Positions 24,615-39,539 of a stretch of DNA of 64,000 nt are shown piece by piece; position 1 is the first letter of the stretch, and every line of letters starts with the position of its first letter. The DNA comes from Anarhynchus alexandrinus. Lineage: Eukaryota > Chordata > Aves > Charadriiformes > Charadriidae. The notes under the pieces are model-generated. The model saw only the letters and a program-made list of their open reading frames with translations. It made no database searches and was not told the origin of the DNA. A program made the position numbers and the translations under genes. The stretch is taken from the NCBI GenBank assembly GCA_008711295.1, contig VUYV01000068.1:799816-863815 (forward strand). Reading direction: 5' to 3'.

Positions 24615-27544
24615 AAGGTATTTATCTACACAGACACAATTGCTGCCAATGTTAAGCAAAGGGCAGTAAGAGCTGAAGGGAGGGATAGGAAGATATCCCT
24701 GAGTGAACTGTAGTTCTGGGGTGTGAACCTGCCTAGTGCCAGCATATGTGTGTTCTTACCCTCTGCTAGTGCCTTTCCAACAAGGTGCATGTGCCTGCAC
24801 ACACACACAGCTCCAGACTACAGCATTGATCTACTCATTTTCCGAGCTGCTGTACCGGCTGTGCGCCCCACTGGAGCCTGCTCACATGGGGCTCAGGCAT
24901 TTTTGCTATCTTCTGCGGGAACATGACCAGCCTCTAAATAGGCAGAGGATCTAGCTGGAGAGGTGTATGAAGAGACTTGTCTTCCCTCCCTTACTCTACC
25001 TGGGATCAAACTCGAGCATTAAATTTTTAACAGAAGGACAGTTTTGTAGTCTCTCTCCTCTTTGATCATCGAGGAGGTTTTAAAAAAAAAAAAAACAAAA
25101 CAACCCATTGGTTCCCTTCCTTTTGAAGTCATACCCAGCAGGATCATTAGTGGTAGGTAAGCAGACAGATGTAGTGCTCAGTGTTAGATTTCCACTGTCA
25201 CCATAACAACATTTAGTCGTTATGCTGAGCTACCATCATTTGAAATGAGACCAACAAATGCTGCAGAGTTATGGGTGGGTGACACAGCTTTCATTTTGAG
25301 ACTGCTCTCTCCAACAGCGAGCCAAGAACCTGAAGAAGGACCTGTTCCTTCTGGACCAGAGGCTGGGGAGTCTCTGTGCTTCATAGAACAATTGGGAACT
25401 TTAAGCTCTGCTCGTCTCATGAGAAGAGACGAAGCTTTTGCAGGCTTTGGCAATTCATTGTGCAGCTTCTGGTTCTGGCTAATTTGCAGCTCCTGCTTTA
25501 GTTGTCAAGCTCTAAAGAAGATTCTGGAAATGGTTCCTTTCTCCCCCCTCTCCCCTCCACCCCTCAAACTCTACAGACCATCATCAGATGCAAATGTAAT
25601 AAGCTTAGTTTGAAATTTGAGAGTCACTTATGCATAAACACTGTGTTACATTTTCCTTTTATAATCATAGTATTGGTGGAAGGTGGTGTTTGAAGAGTAA
25701 TATAAGAAAAGTTTCCTTTTTCTCCAGAAACCAGATGTTTAAACGGTGTTTAAATAATTTCCAGGCAGCTACAAGCATTATCCACATGAATTAACAGTCC
25801 TAGCTTATCTGCAACAAGGTAACACCTCATGCGGCTCATTAAAGTCATAAATCCATCTTAGGGGCAGCTCCTTCACGGTGAAGTAGAATAATCTCCTTTC
25901 ATACTGGTTACTTAGTTCTAGACTGGCAGGCAGTATACATGGGTAAGTAAGGACCTGGTTAAAACTGCAGGAGAGTTGTTTCGAATATGTGTTTTAAGGT
26001 GAACTAAAGTGATTCCTAAATTTCTGTCCCATTTGAAGGCAAAAAATAGGAGATCCTTAGGCAGGACACCAGATGCTTCGTGTCAGAAGGTGGTGAGAAT
26101 TGGCAGCAACCTGCACATCACTGGTACTTTATGATGCTTTCTATCCAAGAGTTGCTTCTATGAAAACAGCATTTTTCTGTGCTGTAGGTAGCTTCAACTC
26201 TATCATTTAGAATGTGACAGCACAGCGCAAGAGAGATTTAATTAATATCACCAAAACACTGTGGTGGACACAGAAACGAAGGCCCAATTCCTATTTCTAG
26301 CACCTAACAAGTGATAGTGAAGCTCCAAACACACTTTTCACTGGAGCTGACATTAATCCTGTCCACTTCGCCATAGGATCACCTTGTGTAACTTGTCCAA
26401 ACCAAAACAACACACCCAAAAATCCATCAGTAACAGACTCCTCAGGTAAGCTCACCTAATGTTGAAGATCAGAAGGTGAGAATAGTTTGACATTCAAATA
26501 ATAGCGCAAGAGTTTGCTGTCAGGAAGAACAGAGGAGAAATAGAGGGGGACCTTAATTTAGGACTTGCTCACCACAGTAGTGTTGGCAATGCTATGCTGA
26601 GTTTCCGTAAGGCTTCATTTCTAGTGACAGCAGTACAGGCAGCAAAAAAGAATCCCAATGGAATGAGTTTTGGTGCGGAATAGCACCAAGTCACTAGGCT
26701 GTCTCAACAGACATAAGTGAAAAAACCCCACATTTCTTTCTGTTTGGAGAGGTTCATTTCAGAGCAGCCTACAGCCTCCAGGTGGTGCAAAAGCAAGGCT
26801 TTGAACAGGTGAATTTAGCACAAAGCTCCATGCAGAAGGTTCTGCTGCTGCCACGCTTTGCCACGCTAAATTACTGGCACTTTTTAGCTGTTTCCCTTGG
26901 TGGCTCTACTATTCGTCCTCTTTTTCCTTCCTCATAACATTTTTTTTTATTGTTTATACAAGCTTCAAGATGGGATAAATTACTATGTTTTCGTGCAAAT
27001 ATATTTCTTCTTGTCTGTATAATGAACTCAATTCATTTGTTTATAATGTTACAATACTGGCTTAGCTAAACATATCTGTAAGTTTCAGTGTTAGAATGAA
27101 AATGAACAATACCACTCCAACACAAACTCTTCACTCCATCAGGTACACTTTTGTTAGAAAAAATACCTGCTTTAGGTTTTCCATTGTATATGCATCTATA
27201 GTTTTCCACTGCTCTGCAGATTATAATGAATGTATTGATCTTCTCATGTGCACACATACAAAGCTCGGCAAGAGAGCTCTGCAGTGACAACGCACACATA
27301 CTAATATCCTAGCTGGAATGTCAGGGGCTGCTTGCGGGCACTAGTCTCTACTTAGACCTAAAAGAAACTGAGCCTTCATTTTAGAGTAAATTAGAAACAA
27401 GACAGAGGCTACTAGACCAAATACAGAGATTTGAATCAAATAACTATCAACTGTAAAAGCCAGCAGTTCATGCTTACACCAAAGCAAACTCTGAGCTCAG
27501 TAATTCTTTGTCTGCAATTTCTACCTCTAGTACTATGAAAACTT

Positions 27545-27760
27545 AAAATCATTTAGGTTGGAAAAGACCATTAAGATCATTGAGTCAAACCATTTACCTA
27601 ACACTGCCAAGTCCACCACCAAACCACATCCCTAAGTGCCACATCTACACATCTTTTAAATACCTCCAGGGATGGTGGCTCAACCAATTCCCTGGGCAGC
27701 CTGTTGCAGTGCTTGACAGCCCTTTTGGTGAAGAAATTTTTCCCAATCTCCAATATAACT
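27545..27760 (-). mobile_element. CR1 LINE 3' fragment
   Basis: On the plus strand the sequence opens TTTAGGTTGGAAAAGACC. It then runs through CCTAACACTGCCAAGTCCAC, CCCTAAGTGCCACATCTACA and TACCTCCAGGGATGGTGGCT to a GGTGAAGAAATTTTTCC block. This is the complement of a CR1 3' end of a different subfamily from the copy near 14 kb. Similarity fades after about 27,760. Only non-coding 3' sequence is kept, so it is a short, 5'-truncated copy. Confidence 0.9.
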
Positions 27761-30720
27761 TGTAGGAATCATGAGCCTCAGAGCAACACCATGAGTAGAA
27801 GTGTAGAAGGAGTAGAACAACAAAACAGTGTACTTGTGCATCCCAGTACACAGCCTTTGATCAGAATAATCTCCTCAACCAGCAAAACCCTATGGCCCAA
27901 TGGCCTACATAGTGCAGTAGTGTAATCACCAATGACCCTAATCGTAGCAGTTGTTTGTAACTTTAATCACATGGACATCATCTGCTTTCATTAGTGTTTT
28001 TTAGGCTGCATCCTACCACACGACTTGGAAACTTGAGAGAGGAGATAAGGGTGCTTGCTGGCCTTTGGTTTGGTGAATGTGAAAGTTAATAGCAGTTCCA
28101 CAGAAAGAAGTAGTGCAGAAAGAAGCAGCTAAAAGGAGAGACTGTTTGCCAGGTTAAGTAGATGACTTAGCTCATATTATAGAGGGTAACATCTGTACCA
28201 CTCTTTTCATAGCAAAAGGAAGGAGAAAGTCAGAAACAGATTTAGACTCCACTTTAGTATTTGCAACTATTAGAACAATTTATTGGGCTGGGTCCACACA
28301 CTTATACTTCATGGAATATGAACTCTGTACTTTGGGGCTTTGCATTGCTAATTGCAGAGAGGTTGTTAGAAGCATTATCATCTGAGTGCAAAAGAGTTCA
28401 AAGAGGACAGAGAAAGGTAAATTCTAAACCTAAGAACAAAGAACCAGACCAAAGATGACAGCTAAAAGCCCTAAGAAAGGAAGGCAAAGATCACAGAAGA
28501 CAGACAAATCCCTGGGATTCCCAGGCTGGCTGGGACTATCATGTGTTGTTCATCATGCTGGCTGGTTCATCTCATACCTCTGGCACTGCTAGTTCACCAG
28601 AACTTTCTTAGGGACATGGTGTAAACAATTAGATCTTCGGTTTCTTGAGTGCTTGTGGAAGAGACAGTTTTATGTTAGCTCTCTATACCCAAAGCAATAA
28701 GAGCAGAACACCTCACACCTCCATTCTGACATGAAGACAGACAGTGCTTTTAAAATGTACAGAATCTGCCTTTAATCAGTGCTTCACATTTGTGTATTGT
28801 AGCAGTGAGCTATATTTAACATCTTTTCTCATGATCCTGTCTCTACATTTGACTTTTTCAACATTTCACACTTTAAAAGAACAAGACACAGGTGTCCACC
28901 TGTCCATTTGTCAAAGGGTAGCCTAATCACTAGGTAGGCAGTTTAGAGTTTCAGGATTATGCATTCTCCTCCTTTCACATCTCTCCCCCAATGGCTCACT
29001 GACTGTTCCCGAATAAAAGAACCCAATAGGTTTGCTTGCATGAGCTTTGCTCTTCCTAAGCTTCTCACACTGATGGCTATAGCACTGTCCTAGGGGAAAA
29101 AATGAGATTGAACGTCCTTCAGCAAACACCGGGTATGAAAACAGATCTCCCACTTGGGCTGCTTTTATCCCAACAACATCTCAGTCCTGACATTTTAAAA
29201 TTAGTGGCCACACCTGCATTTTCTGGAGGGATGAGGGGTGCTACCCAGATTCTGAAAATTAGCAACTGCCCCCCTTGGAAGACCAATATTTCTTCTGGAT
29301 TCCAAGGAGACTTTCACACAAGCTAGAGGCAGAGTTGCACAGCTGAGATTTCTGACCAAGGGAAAACGCACCAGCTCAATAAAGGCCGTTTCTACAATAT
29401 TATAGTTCCGTGTCTGATTTTCTGGCATATTCAATGCTTTAATCATCATCTTTATCCATCACAGAAATCCAATAAGAGCTTCAGAACTGATCCTTGATCA
29501 GATTATAGCGTTGAAGTCAATGTGAGCGGTAATCCGTTTTCTGTGGCCAGTGAACTTGCACTTGTTTATCTCTGGGACTACTGTGGGCAAACATATGAAA
29601 ACACTGTAGTATTGTTTTCGCCAGCACTTGCATTCCTACTTTAAGCACTTTAATCAACATCTGATCTTAAGTTCCCAACACTATGAAAAAATGTTTAAGG
29701 GTCACCCAGTTGAAAAACATCACATTAAAGATAAATTCCAAATGTCTTTAAATACATTCAACGATAAAGTCCCTGAACCTGTAATAAACAAGTACTAAAG
29801 GATTTTACATGAAAGTGAACATTAAGAAGATGCTCTTATCTTTGCATACTTAACTGTATGATTCTGCATTCATGCATTTGTATCATCATATTTAGGACAT
29901 TCTACAATTGGCTTAAGAAATAAAAACAGCACCATGCTTTGTGAAGAGATTAATGAGGTGCGAGTCTTGTTCTGTCTTGATTGCTTTCTCTCTGAAGTTA
30001 GCATATCCTCACTCAGAGCACAAAACAGTCTTGTGAGAAGTGTTTGCATAAACCCTTTCAATCCTTCAGTGACTTGAGTCTGATCTATCTTTCTGACCTT
30101 TTACTTCCATTTCTCCTAGTTGACTGGCTCAGTGAAACCAGAATCAAGTCTTAAGGATGAGTCTTCAGCAGAGCTTAGAGTAGGAAAAACATATCACTGG
30201 TGTGACCTACCCCCCCACCCCTATATAGAAGGTGCAAGCACAGAGGTTCCCCAGCTCTTGGTTCATTCACATGGTGCACTTCAAGTCATCTCATGTTGGT
30301 GTCTGCATGTTCCATACACTACATATGCTGCTTCCACTAAATAAGATCAGATGGGTCGCCTGATTGATTGATTTATGTGTCCTGTTAGAAGCCAACTGAA
30401 GAAGCCAGACATCTAATTCCAAAGCTTCTTACAATTTGCTCAAACTTTACCGTTGAGATAAATGTAAGTGTATGCCTGTCTACTCAGCCATCAACATGAA
30501 AGAATTTCAGTGTTGAAAAGTACTGAGCTACCTGAATGCTTAGAATTTTTACTTGATATAATGTCAAGGCTGACATTGGCACATGCATACTTGTTTCATT
30601 AATAGGGGGAAGATTCATTCAAACAGCAGGGAAAGCAGATCTGGCTTTGCAATACTTTCCCAAAATACCATGCACTTGCCTAAGCTAAATAGGTTTTATC
30701 AATATCTTAAAGAGCAGATT

Positions 30721-30734
30721 CCCCCCCCCCCCCT
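30721..30734. repeat. C14 homopolymer
   Basis: Fourteen consecutive C followed by TTTT. Such tracts are prone to length errors in sequencing and can form four-stranded structures. Confidence 0.85.
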
Positions 30735-33436
30735 TTTCTTGCATGCTTTGATCAGCTGCGATGAAATTAAAAAGGCTGTTGCTCTTTGGCTTTAGCCCTA
30801 AAATCCTGTTGAGATGAGTGGTGCAATTAACACCTCTGAAAGCACTTGCTTGACCATTCATAGTCCAGAATATCATCTTTCTCAAAGTAAGGGTTGTGTT
30901 TTGTTTGTTTTTTTATAGTTGGCATTTATAAATATCAATAAATGTCAGAGGCATTAAGTAGAAAAATTGTTCTAATGTACAAAATGCAACCTACAGAGAA
31001 TTGTCTTTCCTGACAGGACCACATAGCTTCTCACTATCCTGGCCTGAACTGGAAATATCAAATATCATCACTCTGGAGCTAAACAGATTGCATCCAAGTT
31101 TTGATTTTTCAAAGCACTTTAGCTTAAAAATAAATTTAAGGAGTGAAACTTCATTTTATTAATTCCTAGCTGCTCAATTGTTAATTTTAATTAAAAAGCC
31201 CTGTTAGAGTGCAGTAGAATCAAACTATTCTTGTATTAAAGTGTTTATTTACTCTTTATATTAAACAGAAGATGCACAAATATGGAGGAGAATTTAGGCA
31301 GGTACTGCAGTTACCCAAGTGTTCATATTTGAGTTTGTTTAGGTCTTAAGTAGATTTTGGAAGAGCTCAATCAGTTACAACAAGGGGCATTTGCCCGAAT
31401 CTTTTGGAAATAATGCATTTATAGATATCTTGATCTTTTCCTGAGATAGCGGACTTTATATTTTCTGAACTTCCTGCTTTTTTTGTGTGTGTACATCTAC
31501 TATGCCTAACTAGGGCTTCTTTAGAAGATGAACTACTACATTCAGCAGTAGTCACCTACTGCAGTTCATCATTCAGAAAGGGACATAGGGAAGAGCTCAG
31601 TGGTCCATTGTCATGCTTTGGATGCTATCTGGAGTCCTGAGCTGGCTCTGAGGGTGTTGCAGCCCCCAGTAAGCATACCCAGTGACAAACAGACTTGCTG
31701 AGATTTGAAGTCAGGCATATCCTCCGAGATCCTTGAGAAGATAATTCAGCTCTGACTCATTCAACAGGCTTCACAGGGCTTTCAGAATACTTTTCTATAT
31801 ATTATATGTCTTCAGGAGTGTGAAAAAAAATTAAAGTGACATCACAGGGGTCTGGCAATTTTACCTCCTGCTTTTCTCGAAGCACAGGAAGAGGGCAATC
31901 CAAGAAATCAGTATGCACAGGGAAATAAAAGCAGACTTCTTAGAGAGGTTCCCTTTATTGAGTTTGGGGGTTTTTTGAAATATTTCATAGCTCCACAAGA
32001 CAGATCTCTTAATTTTGCAGTTCCATCAGATCAGCGTTCACTACTGCTGAGATCTCACTGACTTTGTACTGCAGCTTGCAAGATGCAGCAGAACACTTAG
32101 TTCCCAATCAAAGGATCAAGCACAGTTTACCCAGACAGTTTTAAGTAGAATGGGTTACAGCTCAAATGGTTCCCTCAACAGTGATAATAGAAACCTACAG
32201 CATCTGCAGTCAATGTTGAGCACACAGATCACATGCCAAAGCAAGCCTTATTAACAGCCTTCTGTTACTCCTCCTTCTCACTCCGGGTAGGAGTAAAGGC
32301 TTCAACAATCACCTGCCAGTGCTAGTGAGATATACATCACTCTCTCAGTCCCATTTTTCCTCTTTGAATGTCAAGTTCTCTTACGCAAAGAAGAAACAAG
32401 CAGGACTTTGGAGTAAGCAAGAGCTTGAGATCTGCAGTCTGTTCTCATTTGCAATACAGCTGAAGATATCTGGAAGGTTCCTTGTTACTAAAACAGATTA
32501 TGTAATTTCTATTTTCTACATTAAACATCTATACTTCAATGTTTTGTATTACAAAGATACATATCCTAGTTCTTGTTAGCACAATGAATATTTGTATTCC
32601 AGTAGCAACTATTTATAAGTTCTATGACCATGAAGAGGAAAAAAAAAAGGATATCTCTTAAGACAGTTAAAAAAATATGTTAACTATTCCTCCTATTAAA
32701 GCAGGTAGACCATAACGCTAGCAGCAGTGTAATGCAGAACACACCTGTTAAGAGATCACCAATTCAAAAGCTTTTATATCTCAGTTATGCATCATATATG
32801 TGATAAGTGACTTCCCCTTCCAGCTTCATCAAGATTAAGTGTTTAGACCACAAATGCCCTTTATTCTCATATTGCTAAAGACAATTATACAAGTACAAAG
32901 AAATTTCATATAAAAATTATGTAACTGAAAATAGGAATTGGCATTAATCCACTTAGTGTTTAAGCACTGCAGTTCTGTAGTAGAACCCAGTTAATATTCA
33001 GTGGTTACGTAAAACATCTTCCAGTGAGCTAGAAGTGTGCCCAAAGTGTGTCAGCTTCTGAGAGGAGAGGTCAGTAAAACTATCTCTTTATAAGGGCTCT
33101 TTAAAACAAAGACTTGGGGGTTGTGGTTTTGCTAGCATTTAACTGTGTTTCTGTACTTTCCATGAAAAATCCCTGTCCTAGATTCATTATCAGTATTTCT
33201 CAGCGTATCCCTAACAGAGCTTTGGCACAAGATCCCCAGCCAAAGCCCAGATGCAGACATTTTCAGGGAATCATTCCTTTCCAGCCTTTCCCTCAGCAGC
33301 CCCTTTCCACCCCCCTGCAGGCTGGAGCTCCAGCCTCTCTCAGCCCTCACCAGAAAAGACATTTTTCCACTTGTTTCCTCTGTCTTCCAATCTCCGTGCA
33401 CAAATAGATGGTGACAAAGGTAGCCACAGATTACTT

Positions 33437-33467
33437 CCTAGTGAGAATTCCAGAATTCCTAGTGAGA
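33437..33467. repeat. Small direct repeat around a palindrome
   Basis: CCTAGTGAGA occurs at 33,437-33,446 and again at 33,458-33,467, 21 bases apart, flanking ATTCCAGAATT. It looks like a local tandem duplication. Confidence 0.6.
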
Positions 33468-36400
33468 GTATTCAGACACAGCTCTTTCTACTCTGAAGAT
33501 AACATGCGAGTCTGCATTCATACAGATGCAATAAATCCAGAGTATATTCCATGGAAACAAAGCTAACCATCATTCTTTAAAGGCAAATATACTTCAGAGA
33601 GTATCCCTTTATGAAGAGCACATTATACTGAATTATACAATTATTAATAAAAGTTTGCTGCAAAATAAGAATTGATGCATTACTAATTATCAATTTGTTT
33701 TTCTTTAAACCTTATTCTTTCTAAAAATTGTTTCTCTGAAGAAGTTTATACAAAACCGGTATCATCATGTCCTCCTGGTATCAGCACTGTATTTTGTAAA
33801 CCACACTTTCATAATAACTAAGCAGCATAAGAGGTTCAATGCCTTCAGCCTCCGAGGGTTGCAGTTTGAGGTCTTGGCTGGTGTGGGACAGGGGGGTTGT
33901 GGAGTTTGTCCTTTCCCCTCTCACAAGTATATCTTATGGCGTGATCGCACCTCAGAACAGGCCAGATTCCAAGACTAGCTTAAAATGGTCTGTGTTGAGG
34001 AGTGCTTTACTGGGATTGAAATATGTGCTTATGTCACATATTACACTTGCACGAGGGAGCTGAGGTACTGGGAGGCATTGCCCTGTTGCCCACCAGCACC
34101 GGAGCCGATACCTCTGCACGCTCTGGGCTATGACGCGCTCTTCAGAAGTCTAAGTTACCAGTTTCTCACTGGATTCTCACCAGAAATCTTTTTAGAGCTA
34201 CACGGAAGGGAGAATGGGCCAAGGTCATGTTTGCTGACATTAGACCTAGAAAAAGAAAGGACTAAATTCCAATTTTATTGCTCTGATTTTATGTTGTGCC
34301 ATAATTGCAGAGCTTCATTTCCTGCCTATAAATTGAAAAGCTCATTGCAATACATTTTTGCAAGCATAATCGCATACCCACGTAATTCAATCCTTACTGT
34401 ATTTTACAGTGTGCATTAAATGAGTTGCATTAGAAAACAAACTCTATGGTTGTTAACACATTTAGGGAATTAAATCAGGCTTAAAACCATTGCTGAAGCA
34501 TTTGGCACAAATCTCAAAGGCAAATCTTAATACAGGTATCTGTTATATACCCTGTTCTGTAGTTACTTATTACCTCTTTGGGTAAGAGAGGGAGTGCATG
34601 CCAATTACACTGACAACAGCTGCTAATAGAGTCGTGCACCTCTCATAAATAATGTTTTGTGTGCACCTCAGTAAATGGAGGGAGGCAGGCAGATAAAAGC
34701 CTCTTCTGCAGGGACTCAGTTGGGCGCAATTCCAAGGACAGCTTTGTCTTCATTTCACCCCAGAACAGCAGGGACTAACTGAGATGCTCTACACATCCAG
34801 AATCCTCATCTGCAGATGCTCTGGGTCTACAGACTGCCCAACATAAGGCCGTGAAGTTCTAGCCACCTCTAGTCTAACTTTCTTCTGAAAGTGCTGCCTG
34901 TGGTCTGACAGACTATCCAAAAAACACCTGATGAGAAAAACAGTTTAACAGAAGCAAAGGACTGTGGCGATCATACATACAGAACACAGGCAAAGCCTCA
35001 AATACACACTCAGCTTCAACATATGATTAGCCATGGATTCTACCACACAACCACCAGCAGCACCTGCCTCAGACACAAGCTTTGTTTCCCCTGAAACATA
35101 CACTCACACAAGAATATTTATTCCTCACTGCTCCAGTATACGCAGTTGTCTCCCTCAAACCTCATCAGACCAGTTCTGTTACTCACACTATTTCAAAGTT
35201 TCACTCCATCAGTTCCTGCTATGGAAGGGAGGTGTAGCCACTAGAAGGGAGCTCTGAAACTCTGGGTCTTACACAGTCCAGGCAGGTGCAACTTAGTCCT
35301 TCCCTTTCCAGTTCCCTCACAGTTTTTGGCTTATGGTCTTCTGTTGGTCTAAGTGAGTTTGTAGACACGTTCATCACTGGCAGACACATCTTTTTTTACC
35401 TCTGGTATGACTAACAAAGTGGTAGAGTACTAAGAAACTTCGCAAGAGTAGCTGACATTCTCCAAGCTAGCCAATGGGGATTGCTTAAGTCATTTGTACA
35501 ATACTCAGAAAATATTAGGTGGCGAGGGTAGGGAAATAAGAAAAATGTGAGTTGTCTTGATATGATTTGCTTCTCAGTCATGAGAATCAATTATGTCTTT
35601 GTTCCTACATCTGTGCAGTTCTTTGTAACCTGGACAATTATTAGAGCTTTATGAAAGACAAGAGAAAAAAACCAAACCATAACGCTTTACACAGCATACA
35701 CCATGACCCAACAGATGAGTTTAGGTCTCTGGGATCCATGCAAGCACTTTCTACAAATTTCATAGGCTTACACTGCTAGAAACACAGTTATCTTTCCGAC
35801 AAAAAACAGTCTCCTGGGTGAAAACAAGCACTCAATGTTTTGGTTTTTTTTTTTTTAAATCTCCTTATTAAAAAAGTAATCTATAAAACAAATAATGTAA
35901 TGTCTTTAAAAGGCAGTTTGATAAATTGTTTATTCTGATTATTTTTAAATTGAATATCTTTAAGTTGCAATTACAGTTACTGCAGGAACCTTACAATAAT
36001 AAGACTGCATAGGAAACAAGGATTCGTAACAAAACATCAGTTTCAACTGATAATTGCTACAAGTAATTTCTTTTTACAGCCAACCTTTCACCATTGTGTT
36101 CTTAATATTCAAAAACCCAAGATAAAAGGTTTATTTTGTACATTTTATACAGGCAAACTAGAGCAAGGAAACCACAGTCCCCCACACACTGACCAACAAC
36201 ATGCCAGCTACCAACTTTGGGGAGGAGATGGGGTAGGGAGTTGCTCCAGACTATTAGACCAGAGGAAGAGATCACATGCAAGGAAAGGATGAAGGGACCA
36301 CAGAACTCAGGACTCAGAGCTGAAACCTCCCACATGTGGTCACACAGCACCTCCTCCAGGAGCCTCCACCAGCTGTGCTACTGAGCCATGAGCATAAGCA

Positions 36401-39400
36401 TCTCCCTTTTCCCATAGCGACTTGCAGAAGCCCCAAACAAGTGCTCTTTGGGGCTCAGCCTCCCCCAGGTCATCTGGGGCACAGACACCCACCTAGCCCT
36501 AAATATGAGACCACAACTTAGCACCACAAGACACTGGCAGATACCAGGAGTATAGGAGTTTCACACCAGCAGCTGGACCTCTGGAAGCTGCAGCCCTTAG
36601 CTCTGTTGCTTTGGAGCACCAGTAGAGCCCTGCAGCTCCTGTGAGCCCCCCAACTCCATCCCAAAATGTTTACATGGATCAAGAGCTTCCTCACTACCCC
36701 TCAGAGAGCCTAAATGCAAGTTTAGGGAGGCAAACTGTGCCAGAGAACAGTAGTCTCAGTTCAGTCTTCCATCTCCACACCATTTGGCTGAAGCCCTGCA
36801 CCTCCTTCTTATAGATAAGAGGCCCATGGGGAGTTGATTTCATAAGTCCTAGCCTTGAGACTCCAACTCACAACATCAGATAATGCCCTTATATCACTGA
36901 GAACAACAAAAAAAAAAAGACTTCATTGTGGCCCAGGCCAATTGATCTCCTAAGCATAGGTGCAAGATAAGAAAGATAAGAGACTGGATGGCCTGCATCC
37001 CATGTCCTCCATATTGCACACCATTACTCCTGGCTACCTATTACTTGTGTAGCCCTCTCTCTCCTTACAGTACATGGATGCAAAAACACAAGCAATACAT
37101 ACATATATGAGAGAACATGGGTGAGCAAGATCAGTTTTGCTTAAAATAAGATCACTTGCCCCTCCCATAAGAGCCTTCAACATGTTGTGTTACATTCATT
37201 TCCTACATGCAGATCTCACATCTCATTTTTCACCCCTCTCTAAGACTACTTTCCTACCTTCCACATCCAACAGCCTTCCCTTGGTGCTCTCCAAGCAGCC
37301 TCTCACTGCTGGCTCTCCAGAGAAACCTCCACCCACTGCTGGCTTGTGCCTTGGAAGCTCCCTTTTAAAGCAGTTGTGCCTAATTGGCAATTTGGGCAAG
37401 AGGAGGAAGCAGACTCCTTTTAACCCTTTCCAGGCTGCTACAGGGGGAAGAAAAGGGTGCTTATACCTCTGCATGGGTTACTATGTGCCAAACTTGAGCT
37501 GTTATTGTACTTGTATTGCCAAGTGTGCTGGTCTGGCTGCTGGGGCAAAACAGACAAAGGCAGGACAACATTTCTGTGGGGTGGTGAGGCTGATATGGCA
37601 ATACAGTATTCAGCTCCATCACTCCCATTTCTGTTGGCAAATGTTCCAAAATCAAACGAATGCAAAGAACTGTTGTGAAGTGGTTCAAGGGCTGAAGGAA
37701 ATTCCCCACAGTGAAAGACTTTAGGAGGTATTTTATGTATTTTGTCAAAGAGCCTGAGAGGAACATTGACTACAGTGTGTAGCTGTCTGCATGGAAACAA
37801 CAACAACAAAAAATCAGTATTAATGATATCTGTTATCCAGAAGTATAAAAAAATTCAAATGAGAAGGCTCATGTTTTAACTTTGTATGAAATGTAATTTT
37901 CAAGAAACCACCCAGGAAGAAAATTAATGTATTCCTTTATTCAGCTTTCATCTTCATTATTTCAGATATTATAACTTGGTAGCACTTTCTTTTTTTTATT
38001 CATATAAAAATCAATATACCTCTGTGCCATCAATAAAAATTATTATATTTAAATTATAAATATTGGAATATTTATGTGGTAAAATGTTATTAAACACAGA
38101 AAAATGAAGCTAGTATGTGACTCCTGGTTACTTGGCTATTAATTATGACTTTGGCAGAAACCTAATGTTTAATATCTTTTCTAGAAAGGACCATAAGTTT
38201 CTAAGATTTTAGGACTAAGTGGCAGGCTAAGGCTAGAAATAAGCTTCTTCTCAGAGGAAATAAAGTGATGAACATTCTGTTTTGGATGTTAATCAACTTA
38301 TGGGAGATTCCTAGAGGGTCTGGTAAAAAAGTTAATGGGTTTTCTCCCTGGCAGATCTCCTTAGAAAATCTACTGAATATCCATGTGGAACTTAAATCAT
38401 CCTTCTAACTGTATTTTTAAATTGATGTTCTTGAAATAGCTCAACAGAGAAGGTATTCTGTGTTAACTTCTGTAGTTATGACAATAGTTTCTCCAGCAGT
38501 CTACTGGTTTAATCTTTATTAAACCCTGAAAAGGTTTTCTCGAGAGCTTAACTGTGGTTGAAACCATGCCAGCTTTTGCATGATTTTATGTAATTTTACC
38601 TTCTTCATGATGTGCTGAGAGGCGTCAGCAGCTCAGTTTGCCTCCCTCTGGAACGGCGTGCTGTCCGTCGATGCGTAGGTGACCCCAGGGGTGGAGGGGT
38701 GGTGATGCGCCTCAACTGAACAGATCCATGGTGAGCCCTGACCTTCTGCACAGCCAGGCTGAGGAATGGCTGTGTGGAGCGCAGTGCAGATATCTTCCAG
38801 GCAACGTGCCAGTGTGTTTTTAAGTGTGGCATGAGTGAAGACATGAGTGTGGGGATGTGGCTGGGTGATAGGTCCTGGGTGCTTGGAAAAGCTGAGAGAT
38901 CCCCAGGTTAGAAACGGCCATTGCAAGTGCCCTCTTCTTTCTAACTCAGCCCCAAGGATCTGTGCCAAAAGGTCCTTTCCTGCCTTCACACAGGATTTTC
39001 TGTGTTACTTTGCAGGGAACATCTAAAAAGTTTAATGGGGGTTCAATGGGCACGTTTTTGGGTGCTCCTAGCTCCTCCCTGACTTCTAAATCCAACAAAC
39101 TCCAGCCAAGTGAATGCACTTGCCAGAGAGCATGGCTGTCACCTCAGCAAGCCAGCCTTTGCTCCCTGCAAGGGATATCATGGGTGCCAACACTATTGAT
39201 GTTCATCTTGGTGTGACCCTGCTTCTGGAAGCTGCCACAGGTCCCCACACCACCCCGGGCACATCCTTGATCTGCCTTTCTGTGCTCTGTTTAGCCAACA
39301 ACCTGGCTCATAACCTGTTGTTTTGTTACAAAATCGCTAAAATGGTACCCAAGGGAAATATCAGACCAGCTCTGGCTCCTGGAGATGTTTTGCCTAGGTA

Positions 39401-39539
39401 GAGGACTGCCTTTGATGGCTCTTGGGTAAATGCCGACAGGCAAGGTGGAAGCATATGTCCAATGCTGTTAAAACCCAAAAGACAGCAGTGGTGGAGTGGC
39501 AGAGGAAAGCATCCATACTCAATGAAGCCTGGGATTTAG

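Larger units (their letters stand above)
14461..27544. other. Non-coding upstream flank, no gene seen
   Basis: AT-rich sequence with scattered A or T runs (A15 at 14,587-14,601). I see no recognisable protein, RNA gene or transposon. A perfect 11-base inverted repeat lies at 17,566-17,608. Repeat-free segments near 19,560-19,745 and 21,440-21,620 have the look of regulatory elements (see findings). Open frames here are all under 125 codons with no family signature. Confidence 0.6.

Noticed and set aside
37137..37724. 195-codon plus-strand frame
   Set aside because: Its first codon is not ATG, it has no recognisable domain, and frames of similar length overlap on the other strand. A frame of this size is not rare among six frames over 64 kb.
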